From NCBI GenBank assembly GCA_937136055.1, contig CAKZOD010000022.1, positions 186,001 to 250,000 on the forward strand: 64,000 bases of DNA. The letters are read 5' to 3'. Positions 8,094 to 19,500 of the stretch are shown one piece after another. The position numbers were made by a program, and so were the translations under genes. Within the stretch, counting starts at the first letter, position 1; every line of letters begins with the position of its first letter. The notes below the pieces were generated by a model, which saw only the letters and a list, made by a program, of their open reading frames with translations, did no database searches and had not been told where the DNA came from. Source of the stretch: an uncultured Oceanospirillaceae bacterium (GTDB lineage: Bacteria; Pseudomonadota; Gammaproteobacteria; Pseudomonadales; Balneatricaceae).

Positions 8094-8852
8094 CTACCTT
8101 AGAAAGTTTAAAACAATAGAGCCAAATACTTTGGCTTTTTCTGCATGAGGCCAATGTCCAGCGCCTTCAATCATTTTAAAGCTAACTTTGTCAAAAAGCT
8201 GGTTAATTGCTTCTTGGTGCTCGCTGGTGATGTAGTCAGAGTTCTTGCCTTTGATAAATAGCACAGGTTTCAAAAACTTGTTTCCAAAGGGGGCGCTAAT
8301 CAGTTGCGCATAGCTATTTTGTAACCCTGTTAAGTTGGGACGCCATTGGAAATTTTTGTGCTCATCACGGTACAGATTTTTGAGCAGAAAAGAGCGAATA
8401 TCTATAGTTTCAACGTAAGGTTTGAGCAAGGTGTCAGCTTGAGAGCGAGAGGTTAAGCTGTTTAAATCAATAGCGCTCAATCCTTCGAAGATGTCATTAT
8501 GGCGATGTTCGTAAGCAACAGGAGAGATATCTACAACAACTAGTCTTCTCAGTCGGTTGGGGTGCTGCAAGGCAATTTGCATGGCAGCTTTGCCGCCCAT
8601 TGAGTGTCCGAGAATGTCTGCAGTTTCAATGGATAAGTCATCCATTAACTCAATAATATCTTCTGCCATTACAGCATAATTCATCTCGTTGCTGTGTGGG
8701 CTGCGCCCGTGGTTTCTGAGATCAACACTGATGACTTGGTAGTGTTCTTTAAAAGCAGCAATTTGACCGCCCCAATTTTCAAGGGTGCCAAACAAGCCAT
8801 GAAGGATAATAAGCGGCGAACCTTCGCCGCTTATCTTGTGATGCAGTTTCAT
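8094..8852 (-). CDS. Alpha/beta hydrolase, YbfF-like esterase
   Basis: The 252-residue protein shows the alpha/beta hydrolase pattern: LHGLFGTLENWG near residue 18 (oxyanion hole), LRNHGRS near 46, nucleophile elbow GHSMGG near 82 and terminal GAGHWPH with the catalytic His near 238. The HGLFG and NHGRSPH combination is typical of the YbfF/esterase group, acyl-CoA or ester hydrolases with poorly defined natural substrates. It starts 3 bases after the stop of the FklB-like isomerase, suggesting one transcript. Substrate cannot be told from sequence. Confidence 0.8.
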   Translation of the reverse strand: MKLHHKISGEGSPLIILHGLFGTLENWGGQIAAFKEHYQVISVDLRNHGRSPHSNEMNYAVMAEDIIELMDDLSIETADILGHSMGGKAAMQIALQHPNRLRRLVVVDISPVAYEHRHNDIFEGLSAIDLNSLTSRSQADTLLKPYVETIDIRSFLLKNLYRDEHKNFQWRPNLTGLQNSYAQLISAPFGNKFLKPVLFIKGKNSDYITSEHQEAINQLFDKVSFKMIEGAGHWPHAEKAKVFGSIVLNFLR

Positions 8853-8855
8853 CTA

Positions 8856-9482
8856 TTAAACAATTTTAAGCAGTTCAACATCAAAAACTAGAGTCGCGCA
8901 GCCTGGGATTGCACCCGGTGAGCCATTAGTGCCGTAAGCTAGCTCATGAGGAATATGTAGCTTCCATTTAGCGCCAATGTTCATTAGTTGTAGAGCTTCA
9001 GTCCAGCCTGCGATAACACCGCCTACTGGGAATTCAGCTGGTTGGCCGCGCTCGTAAGAGCTGTCAAACATTTGGCCGTCAATAAGAGTGCCGTGGTAGT
9101 GACATTGTACGGTTGAGCTAGCAGTTGCTTTTTCTGCGCTAGCGTCGCCTTCTTCGATAATTTCGTACTGAAGACCAGACTCTAGAGTGGTAACGCCGTC
9201 ACGTTTTGCGTTTTCTTGAAGGTATGCAACGCCCGCTTCGCTTGCCGCTTTGTTTTGCTCTTCTTGTTGCGCTTTGATGATCTCGTTTAGTTTTGAGAAT
9301 GCATCTTGAATCTTTTCCACAGGGATGCGAAGTTCTTGGCCTGTGTAAGAGTCTTCGATACCAACGCTTAGTGCGTTGAAATCAATTCCGTCAAATCCAT
9401 TTTGCGCTAATTGATCGCCCATTTGGCGGCCGATTCCATAGCTAGCACATTGTTCCATTGTTTCAATTTTAATATCTGACAT
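8856..9482 (-). CDS. fklB: FKBP-type peptidyl-prolyl isomerase, FklB-like
   Basis: The 208-residue protein has an N-terminal helical dimerisation domain (residues about 5-90) and a C-terminal FKBP domain (about 105-207) with VQCHYHGTLIDGQMFDSSYERG, VIAGWTEAL, LHIPHELAYG and TLVFDVELL in the normal order. These enzymes catalyse proline isomerisation and act as chaperones. There is no signal peptide, so it resembles the cytoplasmic FklB (206 residues in E. coli) rather than periplasmic FkpA. It leads the minus-strand group with the hydrolase and small membrane gene. Confidence 0.88.
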   Translation of the reverse strand: MSDIKIETMEQCASYGIGRQMGDQLAQNGFDGIDFNALSVGIEDSYTGQELRIPVEKIQDAFSKLNEIIKAQQEEQNKAASEAGVAYLQENAKRDGVTTLESGLQYEIIEEGDASAEKATASSTVQCHYHGTLIDGQMFDSSYERGQPAEFPVGGVIAGWTEALQLMNIGAKWKLHIPHELAYGTNGSPGAIPGCATLVFDVELLKIV

Positions 9483-9586
9483 TGTTTATTCACATCTAGT
9501 AAAAGTTAAAAAGGAAGGCTAACACAGAAATTGTTACGTCTCTAGATTTACTGAAAAGTTAGCCGAAAAACTGGTTCTATAAATGC

Positions 9587-10993
9587 TTAACTGTTCTCGG
9601 TAGACTCAACAATACTATGAACAAGCCCTTCATTGAGTTGGCTGGATATTCTGGTCCCAGGTTTTAGCTGATCGGCATTTGAAATAATGCCGTGCTCTTG
9701 AGAGCGTGTTATAGAATAGCCTCTGCTGAGCGTGGCTAATGGGTTGACAGAATTTAGACGGTCAGCTTTTGCGTGTAACTGCTGTAGCTTATCTGCCGTT
9801 ATTTGGTCAATTCGTTGGTATAGCCTGTGTTTTAAAATATTATTTCTTTCAAGATGTTGGTTGATTTTGCTTTGTGGGTTGCTGCTTTCCATTCGCTGCT
9901 TTAGCAACTGAATAGATTGTTGATGCTGATTTAATGACGATTGAGCAGGTCTTAATAATCTGGCTCTAAGATTCTCTAATCTGGCGCTTTGTAGTTTTAG
10001 TTGTTGTATGGGAGATCTTAAGCGAGAGGCAGTGTTAACGCACTTGTTTCTGTGCGCTGCAATATTACCCTTTATCTGAATTTGTAGTCGCTGGTGTAAT
10101 CGGTCTATGGTTATTTTTAGGCTATCTTGATCGGGGCTGAGAAACTCGGCTGCAGCAGAAGGTGTTGCTGCTCGATGATCTGCAACTAAGTCACAAATGG
10201 AAAAATCAACCTCGTGGCCAATAGCGCTTATAGTGGGTAACTTACATTTAAAAATAGCTCGCGCTAACTTTTCTTCATTAAATGACCAAAGGTCTTCTAG
10301 TGAACCGCCGCCGCGGGTTATTAAAATAGCATCACACTGGTTGTGTTTTTGCGCAAGTTCCAGTGCTTTGATTACTGAAACAGCAGCTTCGCTGCCCTGT
10401 ACTAAGCTTGGGAAAATAGACACCTTTAATCCGGGGAAACGTCTTTTTAATACACTTAATACATCGTGTATTGCTGCGCCAGAGGGAGAGGTGATAACTG
10501 CTAAGTGTTGGATAAGTGAGGGGATCGGCTGCTTATAGCTGCTATCAAATAACCCCTCTTTAAGAAGCTTTGCCTTTAGTTGTTCAAAGGCTAATTGTAA
10601 CCGGCCTGATCCAGCTTCCTCCATGCTTTGGCAAATGAGCTGGTAATCGCCTCTTCCTTCATAAAGGCTGACTTTTGCTTGAACTACAACCTCATCACCT
10701 TCTTTAGGGTTGAAGTTTATATGCCTATTACTTCCTTTAAATATGGCGCAGCGGATTTGTGCTGTTTTATCTTTTAAAGTGAAATACCAGTGACCCGATG
10801 AAGGTTTAGCAAAATTTGAAAGCTCTCCTTGAACTCTTATGTTCAGAAAGGAGTTTTCAAGCAGTGATTTTACTTGTCTGTTTAGTTGCGAGACCGTAAT
10901 TGCACTAGTGTCAGCGCCAATGTTGCGATTAAGTTGATTGCTTGGGCGGCTAGATAAGCGATTAGTACTCGCCATGTTTTTAAATGTATTCAT
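9587..10993 (-). CDS. xseA: Exodeoxyribonuclease VII large subunit XseA
   Basis: XseA is the catalytic subunit of ExoVII, which degrades single-stranded DNA from either end. The N-terminal OB fold covers roughly residues 30-130 (SGHWYFTLKDKTAQIRCAIF). The nuclease core has ITSPSGAAIHDVL, ITRGGGSLEDLW, AIGHEVDFSICDLVADHRAATPSAAAE. A long coiled-coil region follows and the C-terminal RGYSIT segment is present. Length is 468 (E. coli 456). The first 20-30 residues look loose, and MASTNRL at residue 7 is an alternative start. The small subunit xseB is not in the window. The gene is divergent from guaB, an arrangement common in gammaproteobacteria. Confidence 0.94.
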   Translation of the reverse strand: MNTFKNMASTNRLSSRPSNQLNRNIGADTSAITVSQLNRQVKSLLENSFLNIRVQGELSNFAKPSSGHWYFTLKDKTAQIRCAIFKGSNRHINFNPKEGDEVVVQAKVSLYEGRGDYQLICQSMEEAGSGRLQLAFEQLKAKLLKEGLFDSSYKQPIPSLIQHLAVITSPSGAAIHDVLSVLKRRFPGLKVSIFPSLVQGSEAAVSVIKALELAQKHNQCDAILITRGGGSLEDLWSFNEEKLARAIFKCKLPTISAIGHEVDFSICDLVADHRAATPSAAAEFLSPDQDSLKITIDRLHQRLQIQIKGNIAAHRNKCVNTASRLRSPIQQLKLQSARLENLRARLLRPAQSSLNQHQQSIQLLKQRMESSNPQSKINQHLERNNILKHRLYQRIDQITADKLQQLHAKADRLNSVNPLATLSRGYSITRSQEHGIISNADQLKPGTRISSQLNEGLVHSIVESTENS

Positions 10994-11075
10994 AGGGTTA
11001 TATTAAACTATAGCGACGCTCTAGGTCATTAACTAAATGAAGGCTAAAATAAAGTAGAGCAATAGCTTATTGTGA

Positions 11076-11104
11076 TTGTTCCAATAGTTGATAGTGGGTA
11101 TAAT
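11076..11104 (+). promoter_or_regulatory. Candidate sigma-70 promoter of guaB
   Basis: A perfect -10 TATAAT at 11099-11104 with -35-like TTGTTC at 11076-11081 and 17-base spacing. The predicted start near 11111 leaves a leader of about 43 bases before the guaB ATG at 11154, which also argues against the upstream in-frame codons being used. No PurR-like box is evident. Confidence 0.6.
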
Positions 11105-11153
11105 ACAGCGCTTATTTTTAACCGCTCAACTTATTCCTGTGGGATTGTTAATT

Positions 11154-12626
11154 ATGTTGCGAATAGATCAAGAGGCGCTGACCTTTGATGATGTTTTACT
11201 AGTACCTGGTTATTCTGAGGTGCTTCCTAAGGATGTTTCTTTAAAGTCACGTCTTACCAAAGAAATTTCAATTAACATTCCCCTTGCATCGGCTGCGATG
11301 GATACTGTGACTGAGTCAGGCTTAGCTATAGCTATGGCTCAAGAAGGTGGTATTGGTATTATCCATAAGAACTTAACACCACAAGAGCAAGCTGGCGAAG
11401 TGGCTAAAGTTAAAAAATACGAAGCGGGCGTTGTTAGTGATCCTATCACTTGTCATTCAGATATGACGGTAGGTGAGATTCGCAAGCTTGCAGATTCTTT
11501 AGGTTTCTCAGGCTTTCCTGTTGTTGATGATGGTTTGTTAGTCGGTATTGTAACAAGCCGCGACATGCGCTTTGAAAATTACCTAGATGCAAAAGTTTCT
11601 TCAATTATGACACCTAAAGAGCAGCTGGTAACAGTTACTGTTGAAGAAGGTGTTGATAAAGAGAAGGTACGTAACTTATTACGCAAGCATCGTATTGAAA
11701 AAATCTTAGTTGTTGATGATGCTTTTGCTTTAAAAGGCATGATGACTGTAAAAGATATGTACAAAGCGCAGGCGTTCCCTAATGCGACTAAAGACAGTAA
11801 AGGTCAATTATTAGTTGGTGCTGCTGTGGGTACTGGGCCTGAAACACCAGAGCGTGTTGAGTTACTAGTCCAAGCAGGTGTTGATGTCATTATTGTTGAT
11901 ACCGCTCATGGACACTCTAAGGGTGTTATCGATAGAGTCTCTTGGATTAAAACGAATTTCCCGCAAGTACAGGTTATTGGTGGCAACATTGCAACGGCAG
12001 CAGCTGCAATTGCGCTTGCTGATGCTGGAGCAGATGGCGTTAAAGTAGGTATCGGCCCTGGGTCTATTTGTACGACGCGTATTGTTTCAGGTATCGGTGT
12101 ACCACAGATTTCAGCAGTCGCTAATGTTGCTGAGGCATTAAAGGATAGAGGTATTCCTTTGATTGCAGATGGTGGCATTCGTTTCTCAGGAGATATCGCT
12201 AAAGCAGTTGTTGCTGGCGCATCTGCTGTAATGGTGGGCTCTATGCTAGCAGGTACTGATGAGGCACCTGGTGAGGTTGAGCTTTTCCAAGGTCGTGCTT
12301 ATAAATCATACCGTGGTATGGGATCTATTGGCGCTATGGCTCAGAGCTCAGGTTCTTCTGATCGTTATTTTCAAGATGCCGCTGATGGCGCTGAAAAGCT
12401 AGTACCGGAAGGGATTGAAGGTAGGGTTGCTTGTAAAGGAACAATGAAAGGCGTTGTTCACCAGTTGATGGGCGGTTTACGTGCTTCGATGGGATATACA
12501 GGCAGTGCCGATATAAATACTATGCGTACAGTGCCTACTTTTGTACGTATAACAAGTGCAGGTATGAATGAAAGCCACGTGCACGATGTAAGTATTACTA
12601 AAGAATCACCGAATTATCGAATTTAA
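11154..12626 (+). CDS. guaB: Inosine-5'-monophosphate dehydrogenase GuaB
   Basis: GuaB oxidises IMP to XMP with NAD, the committed step to GMP. From the ATG at 11154 it is 490 residues (E. coli 488) and begins [19 protein letters not shown]. The frame is open upstream to about 11088, but the promoter lies there, so the later start is preferred. Two CBS domains lie at roughly residues 95-205. The catalytic Cys306 is in GSICTTRI, and the flap RYFQ is present. It is followed after a strong hairpin terminator by guaA, the next pathway enzyme. Confidence 0.97.
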   Translation: MLRIDQEALTFDDVLLVPGYSEVLPKDVSLKSRLTKEISINIPLASAAMDTVTESGLAIAMAQEGGIGIIHKNLTPQEQAGEVAKVKKYEAGVVSDPITCHSDMTVGEIRKLADSLGFSGFPVVDDGLLVGIVTSRDMRFENYLDAKVSSIMTPKEQLVTVTVEEGVDKEKVRNLLRKHRIEKILVVDDAFALKGMMTVKDMYKAQAFPNATKDSKGQLLVGAAVGTGPETPERVELLVQAGVDVIIVDTAHGHSKGVIDRVSWIKTNFPQVQVIGGNIATAAAAIALADAGADGVKVGIGPGSICTTRIVSGIGVPQISAVANVAEALKDRGIPLIADGGIRFSGDIAKAVVAGASAVMVGSMLAGTDEAPGEVELFQGRAYKSYRGMGSIGAMAQSSGSSDRYFQDAADGAEKLVPEGIEGRVACKGTMKGVVHQLMGGLRASMGYTGSADINTMRTVPTFVRITSAGMNESHVHDVSITKESPNYRI

Positions 12627-12643
12627 TTATTAGATTCGTCAAA

Positions 12644-12675
12644 AGTGGGGCGTATATACGCCCCGCTTTTTTTTT
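12644..12675 (+). terminator. Intrinsic terminator or attenuator between guaB and guaA
   Basis: A perfect GC-rich palindrome GGGGCGTATATACGCCCC is followed by an uninterrupted T-run of about ten. Placed between two genes of one pathway, it probably lowers guaA expression relative to guaB. Confidence 0.85.
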
Positions 12676-12711
12676 TGGCTAATGCCAAATACTCGACGAT
12701 GGAGTATCAAG

Positions 12712-14292
12712 ATGAGCGCAGATATACACTCACAAAGAATTTTAATTTTAGATTTTGGTTCACAATACACCCAACTGATTGCACGCAGAGTACGTGAAAT
12801 TGGCGTTTATTGTGAAATCTACCCTTGGGATTGCCCGGAAGAAGAAATCAAAGCTTTTAATCCTAAAGGGTTGATCTTAGCAGGCGGGCCAGAATCTGTT
12901 ACAGAAGATCAATCGCCAAGAGCTTCACAAATTGTTTTTGATTTAAATGTGCCTATTTTAGGTATTTGCTACGGCATGCAGACTATGGCTGAGCAACTTG
13001 GTGGAGCTGTTGAAGGATCTGACGAGCGCGAATTTGGTTATGCTAAGGTTCGTCTATCAGATAGCTGCAGTCAGTTATTCGACGGTTTACAAGATCAATT
13101 AGCAAACAATGGCGCTTCTCTTCTGGATGTGTGGATGAGCCATGGGGATAAAGTAGTAGAGCTCCCAGAAGGCTTTAGTGTTATTGCATCAACAGAGTCT
13201 GCTCCTATAGCGGCTATGTGTGATCCAAGTAAGCATTATTATGGAGTGCAATTTCACCCAGAAGTTACTCATACAAAACAAGGTGGTGCAATATTAGAGC
13301 GCTTTGTTTTAGAAATTTGTGATACGCAGGCTTTATGGAACTCGGCAAATATTGCCGCTGACCAAATTGAAAAAGTCAGAGCGCAGGTCGGTAACAAGAA
13401 AGTATTGCTTGGTTTATCCGGTGGTGTTGACTCTTCAGTAGTTGCAGCGCTCTTGCATAAAGCAATAGGTGATCAGCTTACGTGTGTTTTTGTTGATAAT
13501 GGTTTGCTTCGTAAAGACGAAGGCGATCAAGTAATGAGCATGTTTGCTAACAACATGGGTGTTAAAGTCGTCCGTGCTGATGCTAGTGATCTGTTCCTGT
13601 CACGTTTAGTAGGTGTCGATGAGCCTGAGCAAAAACGTAAAATTATCGGTAATTCATTTATTGAAGTGTTTGATGCTGAGGCTGCTAAGCTTAAAGATGT
13701 CGATTTCTTAGCTCAAGGTACTATCTATCCAGATGTTATAGAATCAGCTGCTGCAAAAACGGGTAAGGCGCATGTTATCAAGTCTCACCATAACGTAGGT
13801 GGCTTGCCTGAAGATATGGCTTTTGAACTGGTAGAGCCATTACGTGAGCTGTTTAAAGATGAAGTTCGTAAGCTTGGGATTGAGTTAGGACTTCCTGAGT
13901 CAATGGTTTATCGCCACCCGTTCCCGGGACCTGGTTTAGGTGTGCGTATTCTAGGTGAAGTTAAGAAAGAGTATGCAGATATTTTGCGTGAAGCTGATGC
14001 AATCTTTATGCAGGAGTTAAACGAATCTGGTTGGTATCAAAAAACGAGCCAGGCCTTTGCTGTTTTCTTGCCTGTTAAATCTGTTGGTGTAGTAGGTGAT
14101 GCAAGACGATACGAATACGTGATAGCGCTACGTGCAGTTGAAACCATTGATTTCATGACAGCGCGCTGGGCACATTTGCCGTATGAATTGCTAGAAAAAG
14201 TGTCTTCACGCATCATCAACGAAATTCAACACGTTTCAAGGGTTACTTATGATGTATCAAGTAAGCCTCCAGCAACGATTGAGTGGGAATAA
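12712..14292 (+). CDS. guaA: GMP synthase (glutamine-hydrolysing) GuaA
   Basis: GuaA converts XMP to GMP using glutamine and ATP. The preferred ATG at 12712 has a GGAG site about 9 bases upstream and gives 526 residues (E. coli 525); an in-frame ATG at 12682 would add ten atypical residues. The class I amidotransferase domain has the nucleophile Cys86 in GICYGMQTM and FHPE with His/Glu. The ATP pyrophosphatase domain has LSGGVDSS near residue 233. The C-terminal dimerisation domain ends TIEWE, the expected terminus. Confidence 0.97.
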   Translation: MSADIHSQRILILDFGSQYTQLIARRVREIGVYCEIYPWDCPEEEIKAFNPKGLILAGGPESVTEDQSPRASQIVFDLNVPILGICYGMQTMAEQLGGAVEGSDEREFGYAKVRLSDSCSQLFDGLQDQLANNGASLLDVWMSHGDKVVELPEGFSVIASTESAPIAAMCDPSKHYYGVQFHPEVTHTKQGGAILERFVLEICDTQALWNSANIAADQIEKVRAQVGNKKVLLGLSGGVDSSVVAALLHKAIGDQLTCVFVDNGLLRKDEGDQVMSMFANNMGVKVVRADASDLFLSRLVGVDEPEQKRKIIGNSFIEVFDAEAAKLKDVDFLAQGTIYPDVIESAAAKTGKAHVIKSHHNVGGLPEDMAFELVEPLRELFKDEVRKLGIELGLPESMVYRHPFPGPGLGVRILGEVKKEYADILREADAIFMQELNESGWYQKTSQAFAVFLPVKSVGVVGDARRYEYVIALRAVETIDFMTARWAHLPYELLEKVSSRIINEIQHVSRVTYDVSSKPPATIEWE

Positions 14293-14322
14293 ATTCCGGT
14301 TGAATTAACTTGATGAAAGCCA

Positions 14323-14353
14323 AGGCGTTAAATGTGAATTTAGCGCCTTTTTT
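14323..14353 (+). terminator. Intrinsic terminator after guaA
   Basis: Stem AGGCGTTAAAT / ATTTAGCGCCT (one G-T pair) with a short loop and a T-run of six. It lies between guaA and tadA. Confidence 0.8.
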
Positions 14354-14391
14354 ATGCGTGTGGATATCTTTTAATTAAAGCGAGTAAAAAA

Positions 14392-14907
14392 ATGGGCGAG
14401 GAAGGTTTACAAAGGTTTTCTTCAGAGTATTGGATGTCTAAAGCACTAGAGCTAGCAGAGCAGGCTGCGTTAAGAAATGAAGTGCCAGTAGGGGCAGTGA
14501 TTGTATATGATAATGAAATCATAGGAAGAGGTAGTAATAACCCTATTTCTAGTAATGATCCTACAGCGCACGCAGAAATTATAGCTTTGCGTGAGGCGGC
14601 TCAAAAAATTAAAAACTATCGCTTAGTTAACGCCGATATTTATGTGACGTTAGAGCCTTGTGCTATGTGTGCTGGTGCTTTAGTGCATGGGCGTATCCGC
14701 CATTTGTACTACGGAGCAGCAGAGGCAAAATCTGGAGCGGTTTGCAGTCATATCAATTTACTTGATCAGCCTTCGATGAATCATCAGGTAGAAGTGACGG
14801 GTGGTGTTTGTGAGGAGCTGTGTAGCCAGCAGCTTTCAAGCTTCTTTTCAAGGCGAAGAGCAGAAAAGAAAGCCGCTAAATTAGCGGCTAGAAAAGTTCG
14901 AGACTAG
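14392..14907 (+). CDS. tadA: tRNA-specific adenosine deaminase TadA
   Basis: TadA deaminates adenosine 34 of tRNA-Arg(ACG) to inosine. The 171-residue protein (E. coli 167) carries the cytidine-deaminase-type zinc site: HAE with His60 and the proton-shuttling Glu62, and PCAMC with Cys90 and Cys93. The EYWMSKALELA beginning matches the family, which favours the ATG at 14392 over the internal one at residue 15. The C-terminal FFSRRRAEKK is typical. It sits after the guaA terminator and is convergent with mltF, separated by only 19 bases. Confidence 0.95.
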   Translation: MGEEGLQRFSSEYWMSKALELAEQAALRNEVPVGAVIVYDNEIIGRGSNNPISSNDPTAHAEIIALREAAQKIKNYRLVNADIYVTLEPCAMCAGALVHGRIRHLYYGAAEAKSGAVCSHINLLDQPSMNHQVEVTGGVCEELCSQQLSSFFSRRRAEKKAAKLAARKVRD

Positions 14908-14926
14908 AAGATCTGAGGATAGAAGA

Positions 14927-16411
14927 CTAAAGGGTTGAAGGGGCCGCAGCTTCTTGTTGTTTTTCCGGCTCTTTCTGTTCATTTATTTCGCTAATGACTT
15001 CTTGGGTAATATTGATATCTTCTTTGAGCTCTTGCTGCTCTTTCTCCCATTTCAAAATGGTTAAATAACGCCTGATGTTTTTTACATAAGTGACAGGTTC
15101 GTAACCTCTTGCATAGCCGTGTTTAACGGTGGAGTAGTATTTTGCTTTGGTTAGTAATGGTAGCATTTTACTAACGTTCTTCCACTTATCCGGATTTAAT
15201 CCAGCCCTTTTGGCGAGTATTCGCGCGTCTTCTAAATGGCCAAAACCTGTGTTGTATCCTGCAAGAGCAAGAAAAGTACGATCAGGGTCTTGTATGCGTT
15301 TGGGGATTTTCTTCTTAACGTTTTGTAAATATTGAGCGCCACCGAAAATACTCTGCTTTGGATCCGTTCTATCTGTTACTTTTACTTCCTTAGCAGCAGC
15401 TTTAGTCAGCATCATAATGCCTTTAACGCCGGTTGAAGAAACGGCTTTTGGGTTCCAGTGTGACTCTTGGTATGCAATGGCAGCTAATAATAACCAATCA
15501 ACATTTGTGTCTTTAGCTGCTTGTTTGAAATATCCTTCGATATCAGGTAAGCGTTGATTGAAATCTCTTTTGAAGGTTAAAGTATCAAATAAGTTGAGAG
15601 GGTTGTTGTTTTTATAGTACTTGTCTTCTAATTTCGCAATAAGTGCTTTGGTGCTATCAGATGAAAGAAATTGATTTGCAGCATTAACTAAAGATAAATC
15701 TTTCTTATTCGCAAGCTGCCATTTAATAGGTGTTGGATCAGAGAGTTTAAAAGCTACTTTTAAGCCTGGAAAAAAGGGCCCTATTGCCTCGAAGTCTTTC
15801 TGACTAATGACCGCAATATCTATCTCTTTGGCTAGGACGCGTTCTAGAATTTCATAAATAGTGAGAGTGTCTGTATTCATCCATGAAAGATTTGGGTATG
15901 TCGCTTGCTGTGAAAGCATTTGTAATTCTTGCAAAGAGTTGGAAGTCACGATAATGCTGCGTTTAAGCAGATTTTCGACTCCGCGAGGGTATTTAATGCC
16001 GCGGGTTTCTCTGTAGATAACGACAGATTGATTAGTATTGTAGCTAGTGCTGCTTTTTATACTGTCACTTTGGCTGGCTAAACGGGCGCGGCCAGGAATG
16101 CTGATATGGCTATCACGTGATTTGATATCGTCGACAAGTTGTTGGGAATCTTCGCGGATTGAAAGTTTTAAAGTAACGCCAATAGAGTCGGCAAACGCAG
16201 AAATTAGTTCGTACTCAAATCCCGAAGGTTGGTTATTTGATAAATAATAAGTATCAGATGAATTGATGGTACTGACGCGTAATTCGCCATTGTGAAGAAT
16301 AGCGTCAAACTGAGTTTTTTGGGAGGGTGAAAACTTGCTATTCAACCAAAAAATAGAGCAGATGCTAATGAAAAAAGCTAAATAGTAAAATGAATGAGAT
16401 TTTCGAATCAT
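14927..16411 (-). CDS. mltF: Membrane-bound lytic murein transglycosylase F
   Basis: MltF cleaves peptidoglycan glycan strands with formation of 1,6-anhydro-muropeptides. The 494-residue protein has an N-terminal hydrophobic segment (about residues 8-24), an ABC-type solute-binding domain (about 38-270) thought to regulate activity, and a C-terminal SLT domain. The catalytic Glu316 lies in AIAYQESHWN, followed by GVKGIMMLT and LALAGYNTGFGH. A charged Glu/Gln/Pro tail of about 30 residues ends the protein. There is no Cys lipobox at the N-terminus, so it is anchored by a helix or secreted. It is divergent from purL, as in many pseudomonads. Confidence 0.93.
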   Translation of the reverse strand: MIRKSHSFYYLAFFISICSIFWLNSKFSPSQKTQFDAILHNGELRVSTINSSDTYYLSNNQPSGFEYELISAFADSIGVTLKLSIREDSQQLVDDIKSRDSHISIPGRARLASQSDSIKSSTSYNTNQSVVIYRETRGIKYPRGVENLLKRSIIVTSNSLQELQMLSQQATYPNLSWMNTDTLTIYEILERVLAKEIDIAVISQKDFEAIGPFFPGLKVAFKLSDPTPIKWQLANKKDLSLVNAANQFLSSDSTKALIAKLEDKYYKNNNPLNLFDTLTFKRDFNQRLPDIEGYFKQAAKDTNVDWLLLAAIAYQESHWNPKAVSSTGVKGIMMLTKAAAKEVKVTDRTDPKQSIFGGAQYLQNVKKKIPKRIQDPDRTFLALAGYNTGFGHLEDARILAKRAGLNPDKWKNVSKMLPLLTKAKYYSTVKHGYARGYEPVTYVKNIRRYLTILKWEKEQQELKEDINITQEVISEINEQKEPEKQQEAAAPSTL

Positions 16412-16503
16412 AATGAACTTTTTCTAGTACTCTATTGGGTTGGTCTAATGTAAAATACTGGGCAAATTCAGCCCTATGTATTGCCTGTGAGGAACAATCT
16501 TAA

Positions 16504-19500
16504 ATGCTTATTTTGCGTGGCGCCCCTGCTTTTTCCGACTTCCGTAAATCTAAACTATTATCAGCACTGAAACAGCAAGTTTCAGCTATTTCTAGCGTTT
16601 ACGTTGAGTATATGCACTTGGTAGAGCTGCAAGAAGCACAGAGTGCATCTGACCAAGCCAAGTTAGAGGCTATACTTCAATACGGACCCAATGTAGCAAA
16701 AGAGGATCCTGCGGGTCAAATGTTGTTTGTTACACCTCGCGAGGGAACGATTTCTCCTTGGTCAAGTAAGGCGACTGATATCGCAAAAAACTGCGGACTA
16801 GGGCAGATAACACGTTTAGAGCGTGGTGCCGCTGTGTATATCCACGCTGAGCAACCTTTATCTGAACAGGAATTAAACTCAATATTACCACTCATTCATG
16901 ATCGAATGGTTGAGCAAGTATTCGGATCTGTTGAGGCTGCTAGTGTTTTGTTTGAGCAGACAGAACCTGCGCCAATGCAGCGTGTGGATATATTAAAAGA
17001 AGGTAAAAGTGGTTTAGTGGCTGCGAATGAAGCACTAGGCTTAGCCCTTGCCGATGATGAAATAGATTACTTAGTTGAAAGCTTTCAAGGGTTGAATCGT
17101 AACCCTTCAGATGTTGAGTTAATGATGTTTGCACAGGCAAACTCAGAACATTGCCGTCATAAAATCTTTAATGCATCTTGGGATATTGACGGTGAAGCAC
17201 AAGAAAAATCACTTTTTTCAATGATTCGTAATACTAATGAGCTGGGTGGCGAGAATGTATTGTCTGCCTATAAAGATAATGCAGCGGTTATTGTTGGTAG
17301 TAAAGTACCCCGTTTTTACCCGAGCCAAAACGCTCATCAGTACACTTATAATCAAGAATCTGTCGATATATTAATTAAAGTTGAGACACATAACCATCCT
17401 ACTGCAATAGCGCCATTTTCTGGGGCGGCAACGGGTTCAGGTGGCGAAATTCGCGATGAAGGAGCAACCGGTAGAGGTGGTAAGCCAAAGGCTGGTTTGA
17501 CAGGCTTTAGTGTTTCAGATTTAAAAATCCCTGGCTACGAACAGCCTTGGGAGTCAAATTACGGTAAACCAGATCGTATCGTTTCAGCACTCGATATTAT
17601 GATTGAAGGGCCAATTGGTGGGGCTGCGTTCAATAATGAATTTGGCCGACCAAATTTAAGTGGTTATTTCAGAACATTTGAGCAAGAAGTAAATGGTGCT
17701 GCTGGATTAGAAGTACGTGGTTATCATAAGCCGATAATGATCGCTGGTGGTATGGGGAATATCCGCGCTGAGCATGTTGAAAAAGGTGACATTGCAGTTG
17801 GTGCTAAGCTTATTTGTTTAGGTGGCCCAGCAATGTTGATCGGCTTGGGCGGTGGTGCTGCCTCTTCAATGGCATCAGGTAGCTCAGCTGAAAGTTTAGA
17901 TTTTGCATCTGTGCAGCGTGGCAACCCAGAGATGGAACGTCGCTGTCAGGAAGTTATCGACAGATGCTGGCAGATGGGTGAAGACAACCCAATCAGCTTC
18001 ATACACGATGTAGGCGCGGGTGGTTTATCAAATGCTTTCCCAGAGCTAGTTAAAGATGGTGGCCGTGGCGGTAATTTTGAATTACGTAATGTGAATAACG
18101 ATGAGCCGGGCATGTCACCACTGGGTGTTTGGAGCAACGAGTCACAAGAGCGCTATGTATTAGCCGTTGATCCTGAGAATCTTCAATTATTTAGTGACTT
18201 ATGTGAAAGAGAGCGTTGTCCTTTTGCGGTAGTTGGTGAAGCAATTGATGAACAGCATTTAACGTTAAATGATAAGCATTTTGATAATAAGCCTGTCGAC
18301 TTACCGATGGATGTATTGTTCGGTAAAGCGCCGAAAATGCACCGCTCAGTTATTAGGCAAGAATATAGCGTAAAAGAATTTGATACCTCAAAATTAGCAC
18401 TGACAGAAGCTGTAGAGCGCGTATTGAGTTTACCTTCCGTTGCATCTAAATCTTTCTTGATAACAATCGGTGACAGAACGATCACAGGTCAAGTTGTTAG
18501 AGATCAAATGGTTGGGCCTTGGCAGGTTCCTGTTGCTGACTGCGCAGTGACTAGTGCTTCATACCAAGGCTATCGCGGTGAAGCCATGGCAATGGGTGAG
18601 CGTACACCGATCGCACTTGTTGATGCAGCTGCATCAGGGCGTATGGCAATAGCTGAGACGTTAACGAATATGGCATGTGCGCCTATTGCGGATATCAGTG
18701 ATATTAAGTTATCAGCAAACTGGATGGTTGCAGCAGGTCATGCCGGTGAAGATGAAAAGCTTTATGACACAGTAAAAGCAGTGGGAATGGAGTTATGCCC
18801 AGCGCTTGGAATTACGATACCTGTGGGTAAAGATTCAATGTCAATGCGAACGCAATGGCAAGATGGCGAAGAGCAAAAAAGTGTTACTTCTCCAATGTCA
18901 GTAGTAATCTCAGGCTTTGCACCTGTTACAGATGTCAGAAAATCGTTAACGCCACAGCTGCGTACTGACTTAGGCGAGACGGATCTGATTTTGATTGATC
19001 TAGGTGAAGGTAAAAACCGCTTAGGTTTGTCCGCTTTAGCGCAAGTATATAATGAGGTGGGTCAGCAGGTTGCTGATGTTAATAGCCCTGAGTTGTTAAA
19101 AACATTCTTTGCGGCTATTCAAGCACTTAATGAGCAAGGTCATATTATTGCATACCATGATAGATCAGATGGCGGCTTGTTAGCGACAGTGGCTGAAATG
19201 TGTTTTGCAGGTCACAGTGGTGTTGATATTAACTTAGATATGCTGGCTAATGATGATGAGAGTTGCATTGGCGCGCTCTTTAATGAAGAGCTAGGTGGCG
19301 TTATTCAAGTTGCTAAAGATAAAACTATTGAAGTGTTAACTGAGCTAAATGCGGCGGGCTTAGGTGATATCTCGAGTGTGATAGGCTCTCTTAACTGGGA
19401 TGATGAATTACGTATCCACTTTGACGATGAAGAGATTTATAGCGAAAAACGCGTAGCGCTTCAAAAAATTTGGTCTCGTACTTCCTATGAAGTGCAAAAG

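Noticed and set aside
10197..10538. 113-codon open frame on the plus strand
   Set aside because: It is antisense to the middle of xseA, has no ribosome site or family motif, and xseA is clearly the real gene.
16412..16503. Search for a PurR box or purine riboswitch before purL
   Set aside because: No ACGCAAACGTTTGCGT-like palindrome or riboswitch-like junction was recognised; the same holds for guaB.
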